Source: Sphingobium sp. OAS761 (GTDB lineage: Bacteria > Pseudomonadota > Alphaproteobacteria > Sphingomonadales > Sphingomonadaceae). Taken from it: 64,000 nt of DNA. This document shows positions 8,334 to 18,989 of this stretch, in pieces; the first letter of the stretch is position 1, and each line of letters starts with the position of its first letter. The position numbers were made by a program, and so were the translations under genes. The stretch spans positions 62,001-126,000 of the forward strand of contig NZ_JALJVY010000011.1 in the NCBI RefSeq assembly GCF_024168485.1. Direction: 5' to 3'. Below the pieces are notes generated by a model, which saw nothing but the letters and a program-made list of their open reading frames with translations, was not told where the DNA came from and made no database searches.

Positions 8334-9044
8334 TCAGCCGCCCACCTGCGCCTTGCTGACGTCCAGCCGCTTGCCGTTGGTGATGACGACGATGTCGCCC
8401 GGTTTCGTCACGCCGAACAGCTTCTTTGCAAAGGGGACGGGCACGCCGATGCAACCATGGGTGCCCCGGCCATATTCGACGTCGCTGCCGTGGATGAACA
8501 CGCCGTCGCTGGTCAGGCGCTGGGCGTAGGGCATCGGCGCGTCATAAAGGTTGGACACATGGTCGGCGTCCTTCTGCGTGATCGGGAAGGCGCCCAGCGG
8601 GCTGGGCTTGTCGGTCGCGCCATAGAGGATCACCGCCGCGCCGATCTCGTATCCGGCACGGAACACGGACAGGGTTTCGGCCCTCAGGTCGATGGTGATG
8701 ATGACGGGGCCGGATGCTGGTGCGCCCTTTTCATCCCACACATAGTCGCCATGGCGGAACGGACCGTCGATCCTGAGTACGCGCTTCACGGTCAGGGCGC
8801 GTGGATCGATCGCCATGGGCTGATCGCTGCGGCGTTCGACCGGCGGGGCGACCGCCTGTGAAGGAGCGGAGACTCGGGTGGGGGCAGGGGGCGTCGTCAG
8901 CGGCGCCGGATGCGCCTCTGCCCCGTCCTGGCCGGCGGGCCGGTCGATCCAGTGCATGGCCACCAGCGCGCCGCCGCCCAGCAAAGCGCCGATCGCCAGC
9001 TTGGGGCCGGCGCTCCTTGCCACTGCCTTGATGAAGCCTGCCAT
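8334..9044 (-). CDS. L,D-transpeptidase (YkuD domain)
   Basis: Cell-wall enzyme making 3-3 cross-links or attaching proteins to peptidoglycan. 236 residues: an N-terminal membrane anchor (LAIGALLGGGALVAMHW), a Pro/Ala-rich linker, then the YkuD domain with IDLRAETLSVFRAG and the catalytic block FIHGSDVEYGRGTHGCIGVP. Cys198 is the predicted nucleophile. It acts in the periplasm. A second L,D-transpeptidase gene at 31.0-32.1 kb is frameshifted, so this one may supply the activity. Confidence 0.9.
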   Translation of the reverse strand: MAGFIKAVARSAGPKLAIGALLGGGALVAMHWIDRPAGQDGAEAHPAPLTTPPAPTRVSAPSQAVAPPVERRSDQPMAIDPRALTVKRVLRIDGPFRHGDYVWDEKGAPASGPVIITIDLRAETLSVFRAGYEIGAAVILYGATDKPSPLGAFPITQKDADHVSNLYDAPMPYAQRLTSDGVFIHGSDVEYGRGTHGCIGVPVPFAKKLFGVTKPGDIVVITNGKRLDVSKAQVGG

Positions 9045-9091
9045 GTCTATCCTCGCTTGCCGGTTGGCGCGTCAGCATAGGAGCAAAAGGT

Positions 9092-11365
9092 TTATGGTCC
9101 GTTTGCCCGCGCAACTTCGGCCGCGGCAATAGCGGTCAGGTTCAGGATGCCGCGAGAGGTCACGTTGGGCGTCAGCACGTGGATCGGCTTGGTCAGACCC
9201 ATCAGCATCGGGCCGACCGTCGGCGAACTCGACGATGCGGACAGCGCGGTCAATGTGATGTTCGCCGCGTCCAGATTGGGCATCACCAACAGGTTGGCGG
9301 GGCCATCGAATCGGGAATCGGGAACCAGGCGGTCGCGCAACGCCTGGCTCAGCGCCGCGTCGGCATGCATTTCGCCGTCCACCGCCAGCTCGGGCGCGGC
9401 GTCGCGCACCATCTTGAACGCCTTGCGCATCTTGCGTGCGCTGGGCGTATGGGACGATCCGAAATTGGAATGGGACAGCAGGGCGACACGCGGCGTCAGT
9501 CCGAAATGGCGCAACTGCGCCGATGCCGCCAGCGTCATCTCCGCAATCTGTTCGGTGGTCGGATCGGGCACCATATGCGTGTCGGTGATGAACAAGGCGC
9601 CCGCGTCCAGGATCAGGCCCGACAGCGCATAGACGCGGCTGTTGTCGGGCGCACGGTCGATGATGCGCAGCACATGCTCTACCTGGCCCCAATATTCCGA
9701 CCTCCCGCCGACCAGCGCGGCATCGACCCGTCCGGTGCGCAACAGCATGGCGGCGGTGACGCTGGGCCTGCGATAGACATGACGCAATATCTCGTCGGCT
9801 GGAACGCCCTTGCGCGCGGCTACCGCGCGATAGGCCTCGACCAGTTCGCCCATCAGCAGGTGGTCCTGCTCGGGATCGACGATTTCGACATCGGCATCCA
9901 GATCGAGCGTCAGGCCCAGATGCGGCAGCTTCTGCTCCAGGATGCGCCGCCGCGCGATCAGCACGGGGCGCACGACCCCCTCGTCCAGCGCGTCGCGTAT
10001 GGCCCGCAGCACCCGGTCGTCCTCACCCTCGCCATAGGCGATGCGGCAACCGCTGCCTCGCGCGGCGTCGAATACGGGCAGCATCAACTGGCCCGACCGG
10101 CTGTTCTGTCGCATCAGGCCGCGCCGATATTCGTCCAGGTCCAGCACGCGCCGCGCGACGCCGCTCTTCATCGCGGCATCGGCGACCGCGCTTGCGATCT
10201 CGGCGATCAGGCGCGGGTCGAACGGGGTGGGGATGATATAGTCCGGCCCGAACACCAACTGGCGCCCGCCATAGGCCTGGGCAACGCTGTCATGCGCGGG
10301 CTGGCGCGCCAGGTTGGCGATGGCCTCGGCCGCAGCCGCCTTCATCGCCTCGTTGATCTGGGTCGCGCCGACGTCCAGCGCGCCGCGGAAGATGTAGGGG
10401 AAGCACAGGACATTGTTGACCTGGTTGGGATAGTCGGACCGGCCGGTGGCGATGATGGCATCGGGGCGCACCGCGCGGGCGGCCTCCGGCCGTATCTCCG
10501 GTTCGGGATTGGCGAGCGCGAAGATCAGCGGGTTGGGCGCCATCAGCGGCAGCCATTCGGGCTTCAGTACGCCTGGCGCCGACAAGCCCAGGAACAGGTT
10601 GGCACCGGGCAGCACATCGGGCAGGGTGCGCGCATTGGTGGTGCGGGCATAGCGCGCCATGTTGGGCAACATGCCCTCGCGGCCCGAATGGATGACGCCG
10701 TCCTTGTCGGTCAGCGTCACATTGTCGATCGGCAGGCCCATCGACACCAGCAGGTCTACGCAGGCCAACGCCGCCGCGCCCGCCCCCGACGTCACCAGCT
10801 TGGCGTCGGCCAGCGTCCTGCCCTGGATGACCAGGGCGTTGCGCACCGCCGCGGCCACCACGATGGCCGTGCCATGCTGGTCGTCGTGAAAGACCGGAAT
10901 GTTCATCCGTTCCTTCAGTCGGGCCTCGATGGCAAAGCATTCGGGTGCCTTGATGTCTTCCAGGTTGATGCCGCCGAAGGTCGGCTCCATCAGCGCGACC
11001 GCCTCGACGAACTTGTCAGGGTCGGTCGTGTCGATCTCTATGTCGAACACGTCGATGTCGGCAAATTTCTTGAAGAGGACGGCCTTGCCCTCCATCACCG
11101 GCTTGGACGCCAGCGCGCCGATCGCGCCCAGCCCCAGCACGGCGGTGCCGTTGGAAATGACCGCGACCAGGTTTCCGCGCGCGGTATAGTCCAGCGCCTT
11201 GTCCGGATCGGCCGCTATCTCCTCGCAGGGGGCGGCAACGCCCGGCGAATAGGCCAGCGCCAGGTCGCGCTGGTTGACCATGCGCTTGGTCGGTTCGATC
11301 CTCAGCTTGCCGGGGCGGGGAAAGCGGTGATAGTCGAGCGCGGCGCGGCGGGTGTTATCGTCCAT
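9092..11365 (-). CDS. maeB: NADP-dependent malic enzyme with C-terminal phosphotransacetylase-like domain
   Basis: Oxidative decarboxylation of malate to pyruvate with NADP. 757 residues from the ATG at 11365 ([16 protein letters not shown]). The malic domain has [19 protein letters not shown] and the metal-binding block [11 protein letters not shown]. The NAD(P)-binding domain has [15 protein letters not shown]. From about residue 430 to the end is a phosphate acetyltransferase-like domain, the regulatory fusion characteristic of MaeB. An earlier in-frame ATG at 11446 lies inside the neighbouring lysR gene and is rejected. Together with glcB and the LysR gene next door, it forms a C4-acid/glyoxylate metabolism neighbourhood. 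Confidence 0.96.
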   Translation of the reverse strand: MDDNTRRAALDYHRFPRPGKLRIEPTKRMVNQRDLALAYSPGVAAPCEEIAADPDKALDYTARGNLVAVISNGTAVLGLGAIGALASKPVMEGKAVLFKKFADIDVFDIEIDTTDPDKFVEAVALMEPTFGGINLEDIKAPECFAIEARLKERMNIPVFHDDQHGTAIVVAAAVRNALVIQGRTLADAKLVTSGAGAAALACVDLLVSMGLPIDNVTLTDKDGVIHSGREGMLPNMARYARTTNARTLPDVLPGANLFLGLSAPGVLKPEWLPLMAPNPLIFALANPEPEIRPEAARAVRPDAIIATGRSDYPNQVNNVLCFPYIFRGALDVGATQINEAMKAAAAEAIANLARQPAHDSVAQAYGGRQLVFGPDYIIPTPFDPRLIAEIASAVADAAMKSGVARRVLDLDEYRRGLMRQNSRSGQLMLPVFDAARGSGCRIAYGEGEDDRVLRAIRDALDEGVVRPVLIARRRILEQKLPHLGLTLDLDADVEIVDPEQDHLLMGELVEAYRAVAARKGVPADEILRHVYRRPSVTAAMLLRTGRVDAALVGGRSEYWGQVEHVLRIIDRAPDNSRVYALSGLILDAGALFITDTHMVPDPTTEQIAEMTLAASAQLRHFGLTPRVALLSHSNFGSSHTPSARKMRKAFKMVRDAAPELAVDGEMHADAALSQALRDRLVPDSRFDGPANLLVMPNLDAANITLTALSASSSSPTVGPMLMGLTKPIHVLTPNVTSRGILNLTAIAAAEVARANGP

Positions 11366-11393
11366 GCGCAGACGCCTTAGTGGGCGCGTCGGG

Positions 11394-12299
11394 TCAGGGC
11401 AATGGCCCAGCGTCCCATGGCGGCACCGGTGCGTAAAGCTGGACAAGGAACGCGATGAAGGCGGTCAGCGCGCGCGGCGGATTGGCATGGGGCAAGTGCG
11501 TGGCGAACAGGCTGACCTCGGCCGATCCCTCATGGTCGGGCAGGACCTGCCGGACATGCCCCGCCGCCAGCGCATCGCTCACGTCCCAGAGCGACCGGAG
11601 CGCGATGCCCGTCCCCGTCAGGCACAGTTCGCGCACCATTTCGCTGCTGTTCGTGCGCACATGGCTGCGCCCGTCTATGGTCACCGGCCCTGTCGGCCCG
11701 ACCAGCCGCCATGGCAATTGCCCGTCGGCGGCCAGCAGATGGTGGACCTTCAGGTCCGCCAGCCTCTCCGGAATGCCGTGACGATCCAGATAGGCGGGCG
11801 CCGCGCACAGGATGCGCCGGTTGCGCGCCAGCCGCCGGATCGCCAGCCCGGGTCCCGGATCGGCGGCGATCCGGATGGCGATGTCCGTGCGCGCCTCGAT
11901 CAGGTCGATATATTCATCGGTCAGGTCGATCGTCAGTTCGACGCGGGGATGCGCGTCCAGGAAACGGTGAAGATGGGGGGCGACATGGATGCGACCGAAG
12001 GATGTCGGCGCGCTGACGCGCAAGGGGCCGGCGATCACCGCGGATGCGCCGGTCACGCGTCGCTCGGCCTCGTCCAGCGCGGCCAATATGTCGCTCAGGT
12101 CGGCGTGCAGTCGTTCCCCGGCGGGCGTCAGCGCCAGCCTTCTGGTAGTGCGATGGATCAGCCTGGCGCCCAGCCTCTCCTCCAGCCGCGCCAGCCGCTT
12201 CGACATCATCGCCGGGGAAATATGCATCCGTCGTCCCGCCGCCGCCAGTCCGCCTTCCTCGACGACACGGACGAACAGTTCATGGTCGGGATCCATCAT
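11394..12299 (-). CDS. LysR family transcriptional regulator
   Basis: 301 residues with the N-terminal winged helix (FVRVVEEGGLAAAGRRMHISPAM, then RLGARLIHRTTRRLALTPAG) and a C-terminal effector-binding domain. Divergent from glcB across a 96-bp AT-rich gap, the classical arrangement for a LysR regulator and its target, so glcB (and itself) are the likely targets. The effector cannot be read from sequence. ATGs at 12299 and 12296 are equally possible starts. Confidence 0.9.
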   Translation of the reverse strand: MMDPDHELFVRVVEEGGLAAAGRRMHISPAMMSKRLARLEERLGARLIHRTTRRLALTPAGERLHADLSDILAALDEAERRVTGASAVIAGPLRVSAPTSFGRIHVAPHLHRFLDAHPRVELTIDLTDEYIDLIEARTDIAIRIAADPGPGLAIRRLARNRRILCAAPAYLDRHGIPERLADLKVHHLLAADGQLPWRLVGPTGPVTIDGRSHVRTNSSEMVRELCLTGTGIALRSLWDVSDALAAGHVRQVLPDHEGSAEVSLFATHLPHANPPRALTAFIAFLVQLYAPVPPWDAGPLP

Positions 12300-12395
12300 A
12301 TTATTTCACCTTGGGAAATTCTGTATTCGAATAATATCCTCTAAAAGCCATAATTGAAAAGGTCTATGGATGTGGCAAGCTAAGGAGTGGATGTG
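12300..12395. promoter_or_regulatory. Divergent lysR-glcB control region with palindrome
   Basis: This AT-rich stretch stands out against GC-rich surroundings. It contains the perfect palindrome TATTCGAATA (12324-12333) and, to its left, TTTCACCTTGGGAAA, whose TTTC/GAAA ends fit the T-N11-A pattern bound by LysR proteins. It must hold the promoters of both genes. TAAGGAG at 12381-12387 is the glcB ribosome site. Confidence 0.5.
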
Positions 12396-14510
12396 ATGAA
12401 CGACCGCATGATCGACAAGGCCGGCCTCTTGGTCGCGCCGCAACTGGCCGATTTCATCGAACAGCGTGCGTTGCCGGGAACCGGGATCGCGCCCGACGCC
12501 TTCTGGCCCGGCGTCTCGGCCATCTTCGCGCGGTTCGCGCCGGAAAATGCAGCACTGCTCGCCACCCGCGACACGATACAGCAGCGGATCGACGCCTGGC
12601 ATGTGGCGCGCAGGGGCCAGCCGCACGCCCCTGTCGCCTATCAGGCTTTCCTGCGGGAGATCGGCTATCTGGTCGATGAACCCGCACCGTTCGCCATCGG
12701 CAGCGCCAACGTCGATGCGGAGGTCGCACGCCTCGCCGGGCCGCAGCTTGTCGTCCCCATCCTGAACGCGCGCTTCCTGCTCAATGCCGCAAATGCCCGG
12801 TGGGGCAGCCTGTATGATGCGCTCTACGGGACCGACGCGATACCCGGAAGCGCCGCCGCGAAGGGCTATGATGCCGCGCGCGGCGCGCAGGTCATCGCCT
12901 GGGCCAGAGCCTTCCTTGACGATGCGATCCCGCTGGCCGGCGGCAGCTGGGCCGACCTGACCGACGACCGACCCGTCCTGGCCGATCCCGCCCAGTTCGT
13001 CGGCACCAGCGAAAAGGGTCGCCTGTTCCGCCATAACGGCCTGCATGTTGAGGTCGTGTTCGATCGCGCGCACCCGATCGGGCGGGACGACCCGGCCGGC
13101 ATCGCCGACGTCATCCTGGAATCCGCGCTGACCACCATCTGCGACCTGGAGGATTCGGTCGCGGCGGTCGATGCGGCTGACAAGGTCGCCGCCTATGCCA
13201 ACTGGCTGGGCCTGATGCGGGGCGACCTGACCGACACGTTCGAAAAGGGCGGGGCGATGATGACCCGTGCCCTCAACCCCGACCGTGCTTACACCGGGCC
13301 GGACGGCGCCGGCTTCACCCTGCCGGGTCGCAGCCTGCTGTTCGTCCGCAATGTGGGGCATCTGATGACGACGCCCGCCGTCCGCCTGCCCGGCGGCCAG
13401 GAAGCCCCCGAAGGTATCCTCGACGGCATCGTCACCAGCCTGATTGCGCTGCACGATCTGAACGGCCGCAACGCCAACAGCCGCGCGGGCAGTGTCTATA
13501 TCGTCAAGCCGAAGATGCACGGGCCGGAGGAAGCCGGCTTCACCGATCGCCTGTTCGACGCGATCGAGGATCTGCTGGGCATGGCCCGCCACACGATCAA
13601 GGTCGGCGTCATGGACGAGGAACGGCGCACCTCGGCGAACCTCGCCGCCTGCATCCATGCCGTGCGCGACCGCATAGTCTTCATCAACACCGGCTTCCTC
13701 GACCGCACGGGGGACGAGATGCACACGTCGATGCAGGCCGGTCCGATGATCCGCAAGGGCGAGATGAAATCGAGTGACTGGATCGCGGCCTATGAGGATC
13801 GCAATGTCCAGATCGGCCTCGCCTGCGGGCTGTCGGGCCGGGCGCAGATCGGCAAGGGCATGTGGGCCGCGCCCGACCGGATGGCCGACATGCTGGACCA
13901 GAAGGTCGGCCATCCCCTGAGCGGTGCCAACACCGCCTGGGTGCCCTCGCCGACCGCCGCCACGCTGCACGCGACCCATTATCACCGCGTCGACGTGTTT
14001 GCCCGGCAGGAGCAGCGCCGGGCGGAGGGCGTCGCACCGTTGGAAAAGCTGCTCGCCATTCCGGTCGCGGCGGGCCGCAACTTCTCGGAAGAGGAAATCG
14101 CGCAGGAACTGGACAATAACGCGCAGGGCATATTGGGCTATGTCGTCCGCTGGGTCGACCAGGGCGTGGGTTGTTCCAAGGTGCCCGACATCCATGACAT
14201 CGGCCTGATGGAGGATCGCGCCACGCTGCGCATTTCCTCGCAGCATATGGCCAACTGGCTGCTGCACGGCATCTGCACGGCGGATCAGGTCGATGCGGCG
14301 CTCCGGCGCATGGCGGCAAAGGTCGACGCCCAGAACGAAGGCGATCCGCTTTATCAGCCGATGCACGGCCGCGAAACGGAAAGTCTCGCCTATCAGGCCG
14401 CCCGCGCGCTGGTGTTCGAAGGCGTCGCGCAGCCCAGCGGCTACACCGAGCCGCTGCTGCACGCCTTCCGCGCCCGCAAGAAGGCGGAAACCGCGCTCGA
14501 AACCGCATGA
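12396..14510 (+). CDS. glcB: Malate synthase G
   Basis: Condenses glyoxylate with acetyl-CoA to malate, in the cytoplasm. 704 residues, the usual size of the G isoform. Motifs include [35 protein letters not shown] (Mg-binding acidic loop) and [20 protein letters not shown] with catalytic residues. Start chosen at ATG 12396, eight bases after TAAGGAG; a GTG at 12387 overlaps that ribosome site. No isocitrate lyase gene is in the window. Divergent LysR gene suggests inducible expression; a strong hairpin follows the stop. Confidence 0.97.
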   Translation: MNDRMIDKAGLLVAPQLADFIEQRALPGTGIAPDAFWPGVSAIFARFAPENAALLATRDTIQQRIDAWHVARRGQPHAPVAYQAFLREIGYLVDEPAPFAIGSANVDAEVARLAGPQLVVPILNARFLLNAANARWGSLYDALYGTDAIPGSAAAKGYDAARGAQVIAWARAFLDDAIPLAGGSWADLTDDRPVLADPAQFVGTSEKGRLFRHNGLHVEVVFDRAHPIGRDDPAGIADVILESALTTICDLEDSVAAVDAADKVAAYANWLGLMRGDLTDTFEKGGAMMTRALNPDRAYTGPDGAGFTLPGRSLLFVRNVGHLMTTPAVRLPGGQEAPEGILDGIVTSLIALHDLNGRNANSRAGSVYIVKPKMHGPEEAGFTDRLFDAIEDLLGMARHTIKVGVMDEERRTSANLAACIHAVRDRIVFINTGFLDRTGDEMHTSMQAGPMIRKGEMKSSDWIAAYEDRNVQIGLACGLSGRAQIGKGMWAAPDRMADMLDQKVGHPLSGANTAWVPSPTAATLHATHYHRVDVFARQEQRRAEGVAPLEKLLAIPVAAGRNFSEEEIAQELDNNAQGILGYVVRWVDQGVGCSKVPDIHDIGLMEDRATLRISSQHMANWLLHGICTADQVDAALRRMAAKVDAQNEGDPLYQPMHGRETESLAYQAARALVFEGVAQPSGYTEPLLHAFRARKKAETALETA

Positions 14511-14516
14511 AGGGCA

Positions 14517-14546
14517 GCGGCGTCCCCGATCGTTCGGGGACGCCGC
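14517..14546. terminator. Bidirectional hairpin between glcB and the DUF885 gene
   Basis: GCGGCGTCCCCGA (14517-14529) pairs perfectly over 13 bp with TCGGGGACGCCGC (14534-14546) around TCGT. It lies between converging genes, 6 bp after the glcB stop. U tracts are weak on both sides. Confidence 0.75.
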
Positions 14547-14555
14547 TTCAGCCGG

Positions 14556-16364
14556 TCAGCCCTTGACCATCCGGGCGCGCGCCGCGACCCGTTTTTCCAG
14601 CATCGACAGCGGCATCGCGCCTTCCTCGAGTATGGCGTGGAATTGCTTGAGATCGAACGCGTCGCCCAGCTCTGCCTGCGCCGCCGCGCGCGACCGGGTC
14701 CATACGCCATGGCCCACCTTGTAGCTGGTCGCCTGCCCCGGCTGGGTGCAGTAACGCTCGACCTCCCGCTGGCAGCGCGGGCGCGCGAAGCCCGTCTTTT
14801 CCACCATATAGTCGGTCGCCTGTTCGCGGCTCCATTTCTTCGCGTGGATGCCGGTATCGACCGCCAGCCGCGCCGCGCGGAACAGGAAGGACTGAAGATA
14901 GCCCGCCCGGTCGAGCGGGGTTGCATAACCGCCCAGTTCGTCCGCCAGCTGTTCGGCATAGAGCGCCCAGCCTTCGCTATAGGCGCTCATGAAGGCGATC
15001 TTGCGCAGCATGGGAATATCGCCGGCCGTCTGCGCCGTCGAAATCTGGAGATGATGACCCGGCACACCTTCATGGTAGGTCAGCGCGGGCAGGCCATATT
15101 TCGGCCAGTCGCCCACATCTTTCAGGTTGATGAAGTAGATGGCCGGGCGCGACCCGTCCAGCGCGGCACGGTTGTAATAGCCGTTGGAGGCGCCGTCCTG
15201 GATCTCCACCGGCACGGCGCGGATGTCCAGCTTCGTGTCGGGGATGGTGGCAAAGGCCTGCGGCAGCTTCGCCTTCATGGCGTCAAGGTCGCGATTGAGC
15301 TGCGCCAGCAGCGCCGCGCGTCCGTCCGCGCTGTCGGCATAGAGTTGCGACGGCTCCGTGTTGAGCGCCGCCAGCCGCTCGCCCACCGAACCTTCGGTGT
15401 AGCCCGCGCCCTTCAGGATGGTGTCGAGCTGCCCGCTGATGTCCGCGACCTGCTCTATGCCCATCGCATGGATCTGCTCGGCGGACAGATCCGTCGTGGT
15501 CGCCTGCTTCAGGGCCGCGGCGTATATCTCGTCCCCGCGCGGCGTGCGCCATACGCCGTCGCCTTCGGCGGTGCGGCCCTTCAGCGCCTCTATCGCCGCG
15601 ATCTGCTGGTCCAGGGCGGGATAGATCGCCTTTTCGACCAGCGTGCTCGCCCGCGACTGCCAGTCGCCCCCAATGTCTTTGGCGGCGGCCCGCTTTACCA
15701 GCGACTGCACCATGGAACTGTCCGCCGCCGGCTGGCCGCGCAGCTTGCGAAGCTGGCCCAGCGTCAGCTCCAGCGACCAGCCGGGCGCCAGATAGCCGCG
15801 CGCCGCTTCGTCCCGCTGCAACGCGGTGTCGGTGCGCAGGTTGCCGGCCAGCGCGTCCAGTCGCGCGACATAGGCCTCGCAATCGGCCACGTCGTTGATC
15901 GTGTGCGCGGTGTTCAGGAAATCGGGCGTGCGGAAATAGCTGCCGCCCTGCTGGAAGATGCGATAGGGACGCTGCACGCTGTTGAGGCCGAACTGCGCGG
16001 GCGCCACCGTCTGCTGGCCCAGCGAATAGAGGATGACATCCAGGTTCAGCCTCTGCGCGTCGGACAGGCTGGCGGACTGAAATGCCTCCAGCTCCTTGAT
16101 CGCCGCCTGCGTCATGCGCAGCTGTTTCATCATGCCCGACTTGCTGTTGTCGTCCAGTTGCTGCTTCGCCTCGGCGCGGGCGCCCTTGTCCAGCCCCAGG
16201 CTGGTGACCAGCATCGGCGACATGTCGAGCACCCGCTCGAAGATGGCGGCGAAGCTGGCCGACAGGCGGGCATCGTCATCGCCGGCGACCTGGGCGACCG
16301 CGCGCGGCGCGATGGAGGCGAGCGCTGCGGCCCCGGTGCTGGAAAGAAACTGGCGGCGGTCCAT
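14556..16364 (-). CDS. DUF885 family protein, secreted metallopeptidase-like
   Basis: 602 residues of the DUF885 family, thought to be zinc carboxypeptidase-like. The N-terminus MDRRQFLSSTGAAALASIA has a twin-arginine (RRQFL) signal followed by a hydrophobic stretch and an A-x-A cleavage region, so Tat export is likely. The putative metal site is LTYHEGVPGHHLQIS (HEGxxGHH), with the downstream EGWALYAEQLADELG acidic helix. The substrate is unknown. Convergent with glcB. Confidence 0.88.
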   Translation of the reverse strand: MDRRQFLSSTGAAALASIAPRAVAQVAGDDDARLSASFAAIFERVLDMSPMLVTSLGLDKGARAEAKQQLDDNSKSGMMKQLRMTQAAIKELEAFQSASLSDAQRLNLDVILYSLGQQTVAPAQFGLNSVQRPYRIFQQGGSYFRTPDFLNTAHTINDVADCEAYVARLDALAGNLRTDTALQRDEAARGYLAPGWSLELTLGQLRKLRGQPAADSSMVQSLVKRAAAKDIGGDWQSRASTLVEKAIYPALDQQIAAIEALKGRTAEGDGVWRTPRGDEIYAAALKQATTTDLSAEQIHAMGIEQVADISGQLDTILKGAGYTEGSVGERLAALNTEPSQLYADSADGRAALLAQLNRDLDAMKAKLPQAFATIPDTKLDIRAVPVEIQDGASNGYYNRAALDGSRPAIYFINLKDVGDWPKYGLPALTYHEGVPGHHLQISTAQTAGDIPMLRKIAFMSAYSEGWALYAEQLADELGGYATPLDRAGYLQSFLFRAARLAVDTGIHAKKWSREQATDYMVEKTGFARPRCQREVERYCTQPGQATSYKVGHGVWTRSRAAAQAELGDAFDLKQFHAILEEGAMPLSMLEKRVAARARMVKG

Positions 16365-16469
16365 GGTACGACTCCCATTATCTGTCTCTACCGCCTGTCT
16401 TACCCGACCGAAGACGACCGTCCAGTACCTTGTAACAAAATTACGCGGACGTAATATCTTCTTGCGAGT

Positions 16470-17774
16470 TCATCCGGTTAGGGCGAACAGCAGGCCGGTC
16501 GCCGAAGCCAGGACCAAAGTCACGATGACGCTGGCTTTCATCCGGAATATCATGAACGCGGCACCCAGTGCGATCAGCGCTGTAGGCGCGTTCAGGCTGG
16601 TCGGGTCGGGTACCGACATATGCATGCCAAGGATGTTCCATCGCTCCAGCCGGTTGAACAGCACATGCATGGCAAACCACAAGGTCAGGTTGGCGATCAC
16701 GCCGACGATTGCCGCGGTGAGTGCGGCCAGGGCGCCTTGAAGGCGCGGCGCATGCTCCAGTCGCTCCATCCACGGGGCCACCGCGAATATCCAGAGGAAA
16801 CAGGGCGCGAATGTAACCCACAGGGTGATGAGTGCGCCCAGCGTCCCGGCAAGAAGCGGCGAGAAGGGTGCAGGAGAGCGGAACGCGCCGACGAAACCGA
16901 CAAACTGCGTGACAAGAATGAGCGGACCGGGCGTCGTCTCGGCCAACCCCAGGCCGTCCGTCATCTCGGCCGCGGACAGCCAGTGCATCGATTGCACCGT
17001 TTCCTGCGCCATGTAGGTCAGCACGGCATATGCCCCCCCGAACGTCACGACCGCCAACTGCGAAAAGAAGGCGCCGATCTTCCAGAGAATATGGTCCGGG
17101 CCGAGCAGCAGCCGGATGATTGCCATGGGTGCGGCCCATATGAGCAGCCATAGCAGGATCGAGCGGGCGGTTTTCGCCCATGGCAGCGGTGTTTCTGGCG
17201 GGCCGGTGTCGGGTGCGCCGTGCGGCTTGAGCCATTCGGGCCTGAAAAGGCTCAGCACAAACCCCAGCAGAGCCGCTCCCAGCACGATGACGGGGAAGGG
17301 CAGGGCCAACAGAAACAGTGCGAGAAATGCAACAAGGGCCAGCATGCCCTTGAAACGGGTATTGATTGTGCGTCGGCCGATCCGAAGCAGCGCCTGGGCC
17401 ACGATGGCCAGCACGGCGGCCTTTATACCCATGAACAGGGCGGCAACCGGCCACATGCCGGCGGCATAGGCATAGAGAATCGACAGGCCCAGCATGACGC
17501 CCGCCCCGGGGATGACGAACAGCGAGCCGGCAGCCAGTCCGCCCTTCACGCCGTGCAGTCGCCAGCCGATCCAGGTCGCGAGTTGCTGCGCTTCCGGCCC
17601 GGGCAGGAGATGGCAGACATTCAGTGCGCGCAGGAATGCGGGCTCGTCGATCCAGCCTCTCTCTTCCACGACTTCACGATGCATCAGTGCGATCTGGCCG
17701 GCCGGACCGCCGAAGCTCAACAGGCCGATCCTGCCGAACAGGCGTATCGTCTGCGAAAATGTAGGATTGGTCAT
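16470..17774 (-). CDS. chrA: Chromate efflux transporter, CHR family (long, two-domain form)
   Basis: Inner-membrane transporter that exports chromate, or in some members other oxyanions. 434 residues from the ATG at 17774 (MTNPTFSQTIRLFGRIG). Two tandem homologous CHR domains: the first has LLSFGGPAGQIALMHREVV and LLPGPEAQQLATWIGW. The second has LAVVTFGGAYAVLTYMAQ and LAETTPGPLILVTQFVGF. About a dozen hydrophobic segments. The frame is open 43 codons further upstream without supporting sequence. Not part of an obvious chr operon, since no chrB is adjacent. Confidence 0.93.
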   Translation of the reverse strand: MTNPTFSQTIRLFGRIGLLSFGGPAGQIALMHREVVEERGWIDEPAFLRALNVCHLLPGPEAQQLATWIGWRLHGVKGGLAAGSLFVIPGAGVMLGLSILYAYAAGMWPVAALFMGIKAAVLAIVAQALLRIGRRTINTRFKGMLALVAFLALFLLALPFPVIVLGAALLGFVLSLFRPEWLKPHGAPDTGPPETPLPWAKTARSILLWLLIWAAPMAIIRLLLGPDHILWKIGAFFSQLAVVTFGGAYAVLTYMAQETVQSMHWLSAAEMTDGLGLAETTPGPLILVTQFVGFVGAFRSPAPFSPLLAGTLGALITLWVTFAPCFLWIFAVAPWMERLEHAPRLQGALAALTAAIVGVIANLTLWFAMHVLFNRLERWNILGMHMSVPDPTSLNAPTALIALGAAFMIFRMKASVIVTLVLASATGLLFALTG

Positions 17775-17861
17775 AAGCCCCCCCAGCCGAAGGTCATCGA
17801 CCATCGGCCTTGCAAACCGCAACGCTTGGGCGGGGAGCGCCTGATCGGGAGGTTGCCTGGT

Positions 17862-17891
17862 CCCGATTGCGGCCATCCTGGCGCAATCGGG
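17862..17891. repeat. Inverted repeat between chrA and yghU
   Basis: CCCGATTGCG (17862-17871) and CGCAATCGGG (17882-17891) are perfect 10-bp arms around a 10-nt loop, in the 132-bp gap after the yghU stop. A hairpin here would end leftward yghU transcripts before chrA; there is no U tract. Confidence 0.5.
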
Positions 17892-17906
17892 GCGACGGAT
17901 CAAGCG

Positions 17907-18779
17907 TCAGCCGGCAGCTTCCAGCTTGTCCTGCGTGCGCGTGGCGAAGTCACCGGCGTCGTGCCGCTCGTGCAACTGGCCTTCCGGCGGGCCGTTGGTC
18001 CGGTTGACCATCACCCCGCGCTTCACCGCGGGCCGGGCATCGATCCGGTTCGCCCAGCGGAGCAGATTGGCATAGCCCGCCGTGTCCAGAAATTCGGCCG
18101 CATCATAGGCACGGCCCAGGGCTACGCCGCCATACCAGGGCCATATCGCCATGTCGGCGATGCTGTATTCGCTCCCGGCCATATAATCATTGTCGGCCAG
18201 ATGCCGGTCCAGCACGTCCATCTGCCGCTTCACTTCCATCGTATAGCGGTTGATCGGATATTCGTATTTCTCCGGCGCATAGGCGTAGAAATGGCCGAAC
18301 CCGCCGCCCAGAAGCGGCGCGCTGCCCATCTGCCAGAACAGCCAGCTGATCGCCGCTGTCCGCGCCGCCGGATCGGCAGGCAGGAACCGTCCGAATTTCT
18401 CGGCCAGATAGAGCAGGATCGCGCCCGATTCGAACACCCGCTGCGGGGGCGAGACGCCATGATCCATCAAGGCGGGAATCTTGCTGTTGGGGTTGGCGCC
18501 GACGAAACCGCTGGAAAACTGGTCGCCATCGTGGATGCGGATCAGCCAGGCGTCATATTCCGCTTCTGTGACGCCCGCTTCCAGCAATTCCTCCAACAGG
18601 ATCGTCACCTTCTGGCCATTGGGCGTGGCGAGCGAATAGAGCTGGAGCGGGTGCTTGCCGACCGGTAGATCCTTGTCATGCGTCGGCCCGGCGACCGGCC
18701 GGTTGATACTGGCGAAGGCGCCGCCATTGGCCTTGTCCCAGATCCAGACGCGCGGCGGTGTATAGGGCGTATCGCTCAA
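17907..18779 (-). CDS. yghU: Glutathione-dependent disulfide-bond oxidoreductase (YghU-type GST)
   Basis: GST-fold protein of the Nu class; known members reduce organic hydroperoxides and small disulfides using two bound glutathiones. 290 residues: thioredoxin-like domain (LQLYSLATPNGQKVTILLEEL, NPNSKIPALMDH, VFESGAILLYLAEKFG) then an all-helical C domain (DYMAGSEYSIADMAIWPWY). It has the extra N-terminal segment (PPRVWIWDK) seen in YghU. Transcribed leftwards, away from groES. Confidence 0.93.
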   Translation of the reverse strand: MSDTPYTPPRVWIWDKANGGAFASINRPVAGPTHDKDLPVGKHPLQLYSLATPNGQKVTILLEELLEAGVTEAEYDAWLIRIHDGDQFSSGFVGANPNSKIPALMDHGVSPPQRVFESGAILLYLAEKFGRFLPADPAARTAAISWLFWQMGSAPLLGGGFGHFYAYAPEKYEYPINRYTMEVKRQMDVLDRHLADNDYMAGSEYSIADMAIWPWYGGVALGRAYDAAEFLDTAGYANLLRWANRIDARPAVKRGVMVNRTNGPPEGQLHERHDAGDFATRTQDKLEAAG

Positions 18780-18954
18780 CGGGAAATCCTTTCCGGCCGA
18801 CTATGGTCTGCCGCAGGTAGGAACGCCTGGCGATGTCCGCAAGCCGGGTCCGCCGGCCCCATGGCCGGCGCGCCTTGCCGCAGGCTGCTCGACGAACGGC
18901 GCTGCCGGGCGAAGAAAGGACCGGCACTAAGGTGAAAAAAAATGGGGTCCGCCC

Positions 18955-18982
18955 TTGACGGTGGGGCCGGGCTGGCCATATT
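18955..18982 (+). promoter_or_regulatory. groESL promoter, heat-shock (RpoH)-type
   Basis: CTTGACG (18954-18960) and CCATAT (18976-18981), spaced about 15-16 bp. These resemble the alphaproteobacterial RpoH consensus (CTTG near -35, CYATAT near -10) and also pass as a sigma-70 promoter. The CIRCE palindrome begins 9 bp after the -10, so HrcA would block transcription start. Confidence 0.6.
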
Positions 18983-18989
18983 CGCGCTG

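Noticed and set aside
9179..11380. 733-codon plus-strand frame opposite maeB; similar long frames opposite glcB (12306-14462), groEL (18927-20894) and nuoG (40239-42494)
   Set aside because: All mirror well-supported genes, share their third-position GC bias, and lack motifs or ribosome sites.
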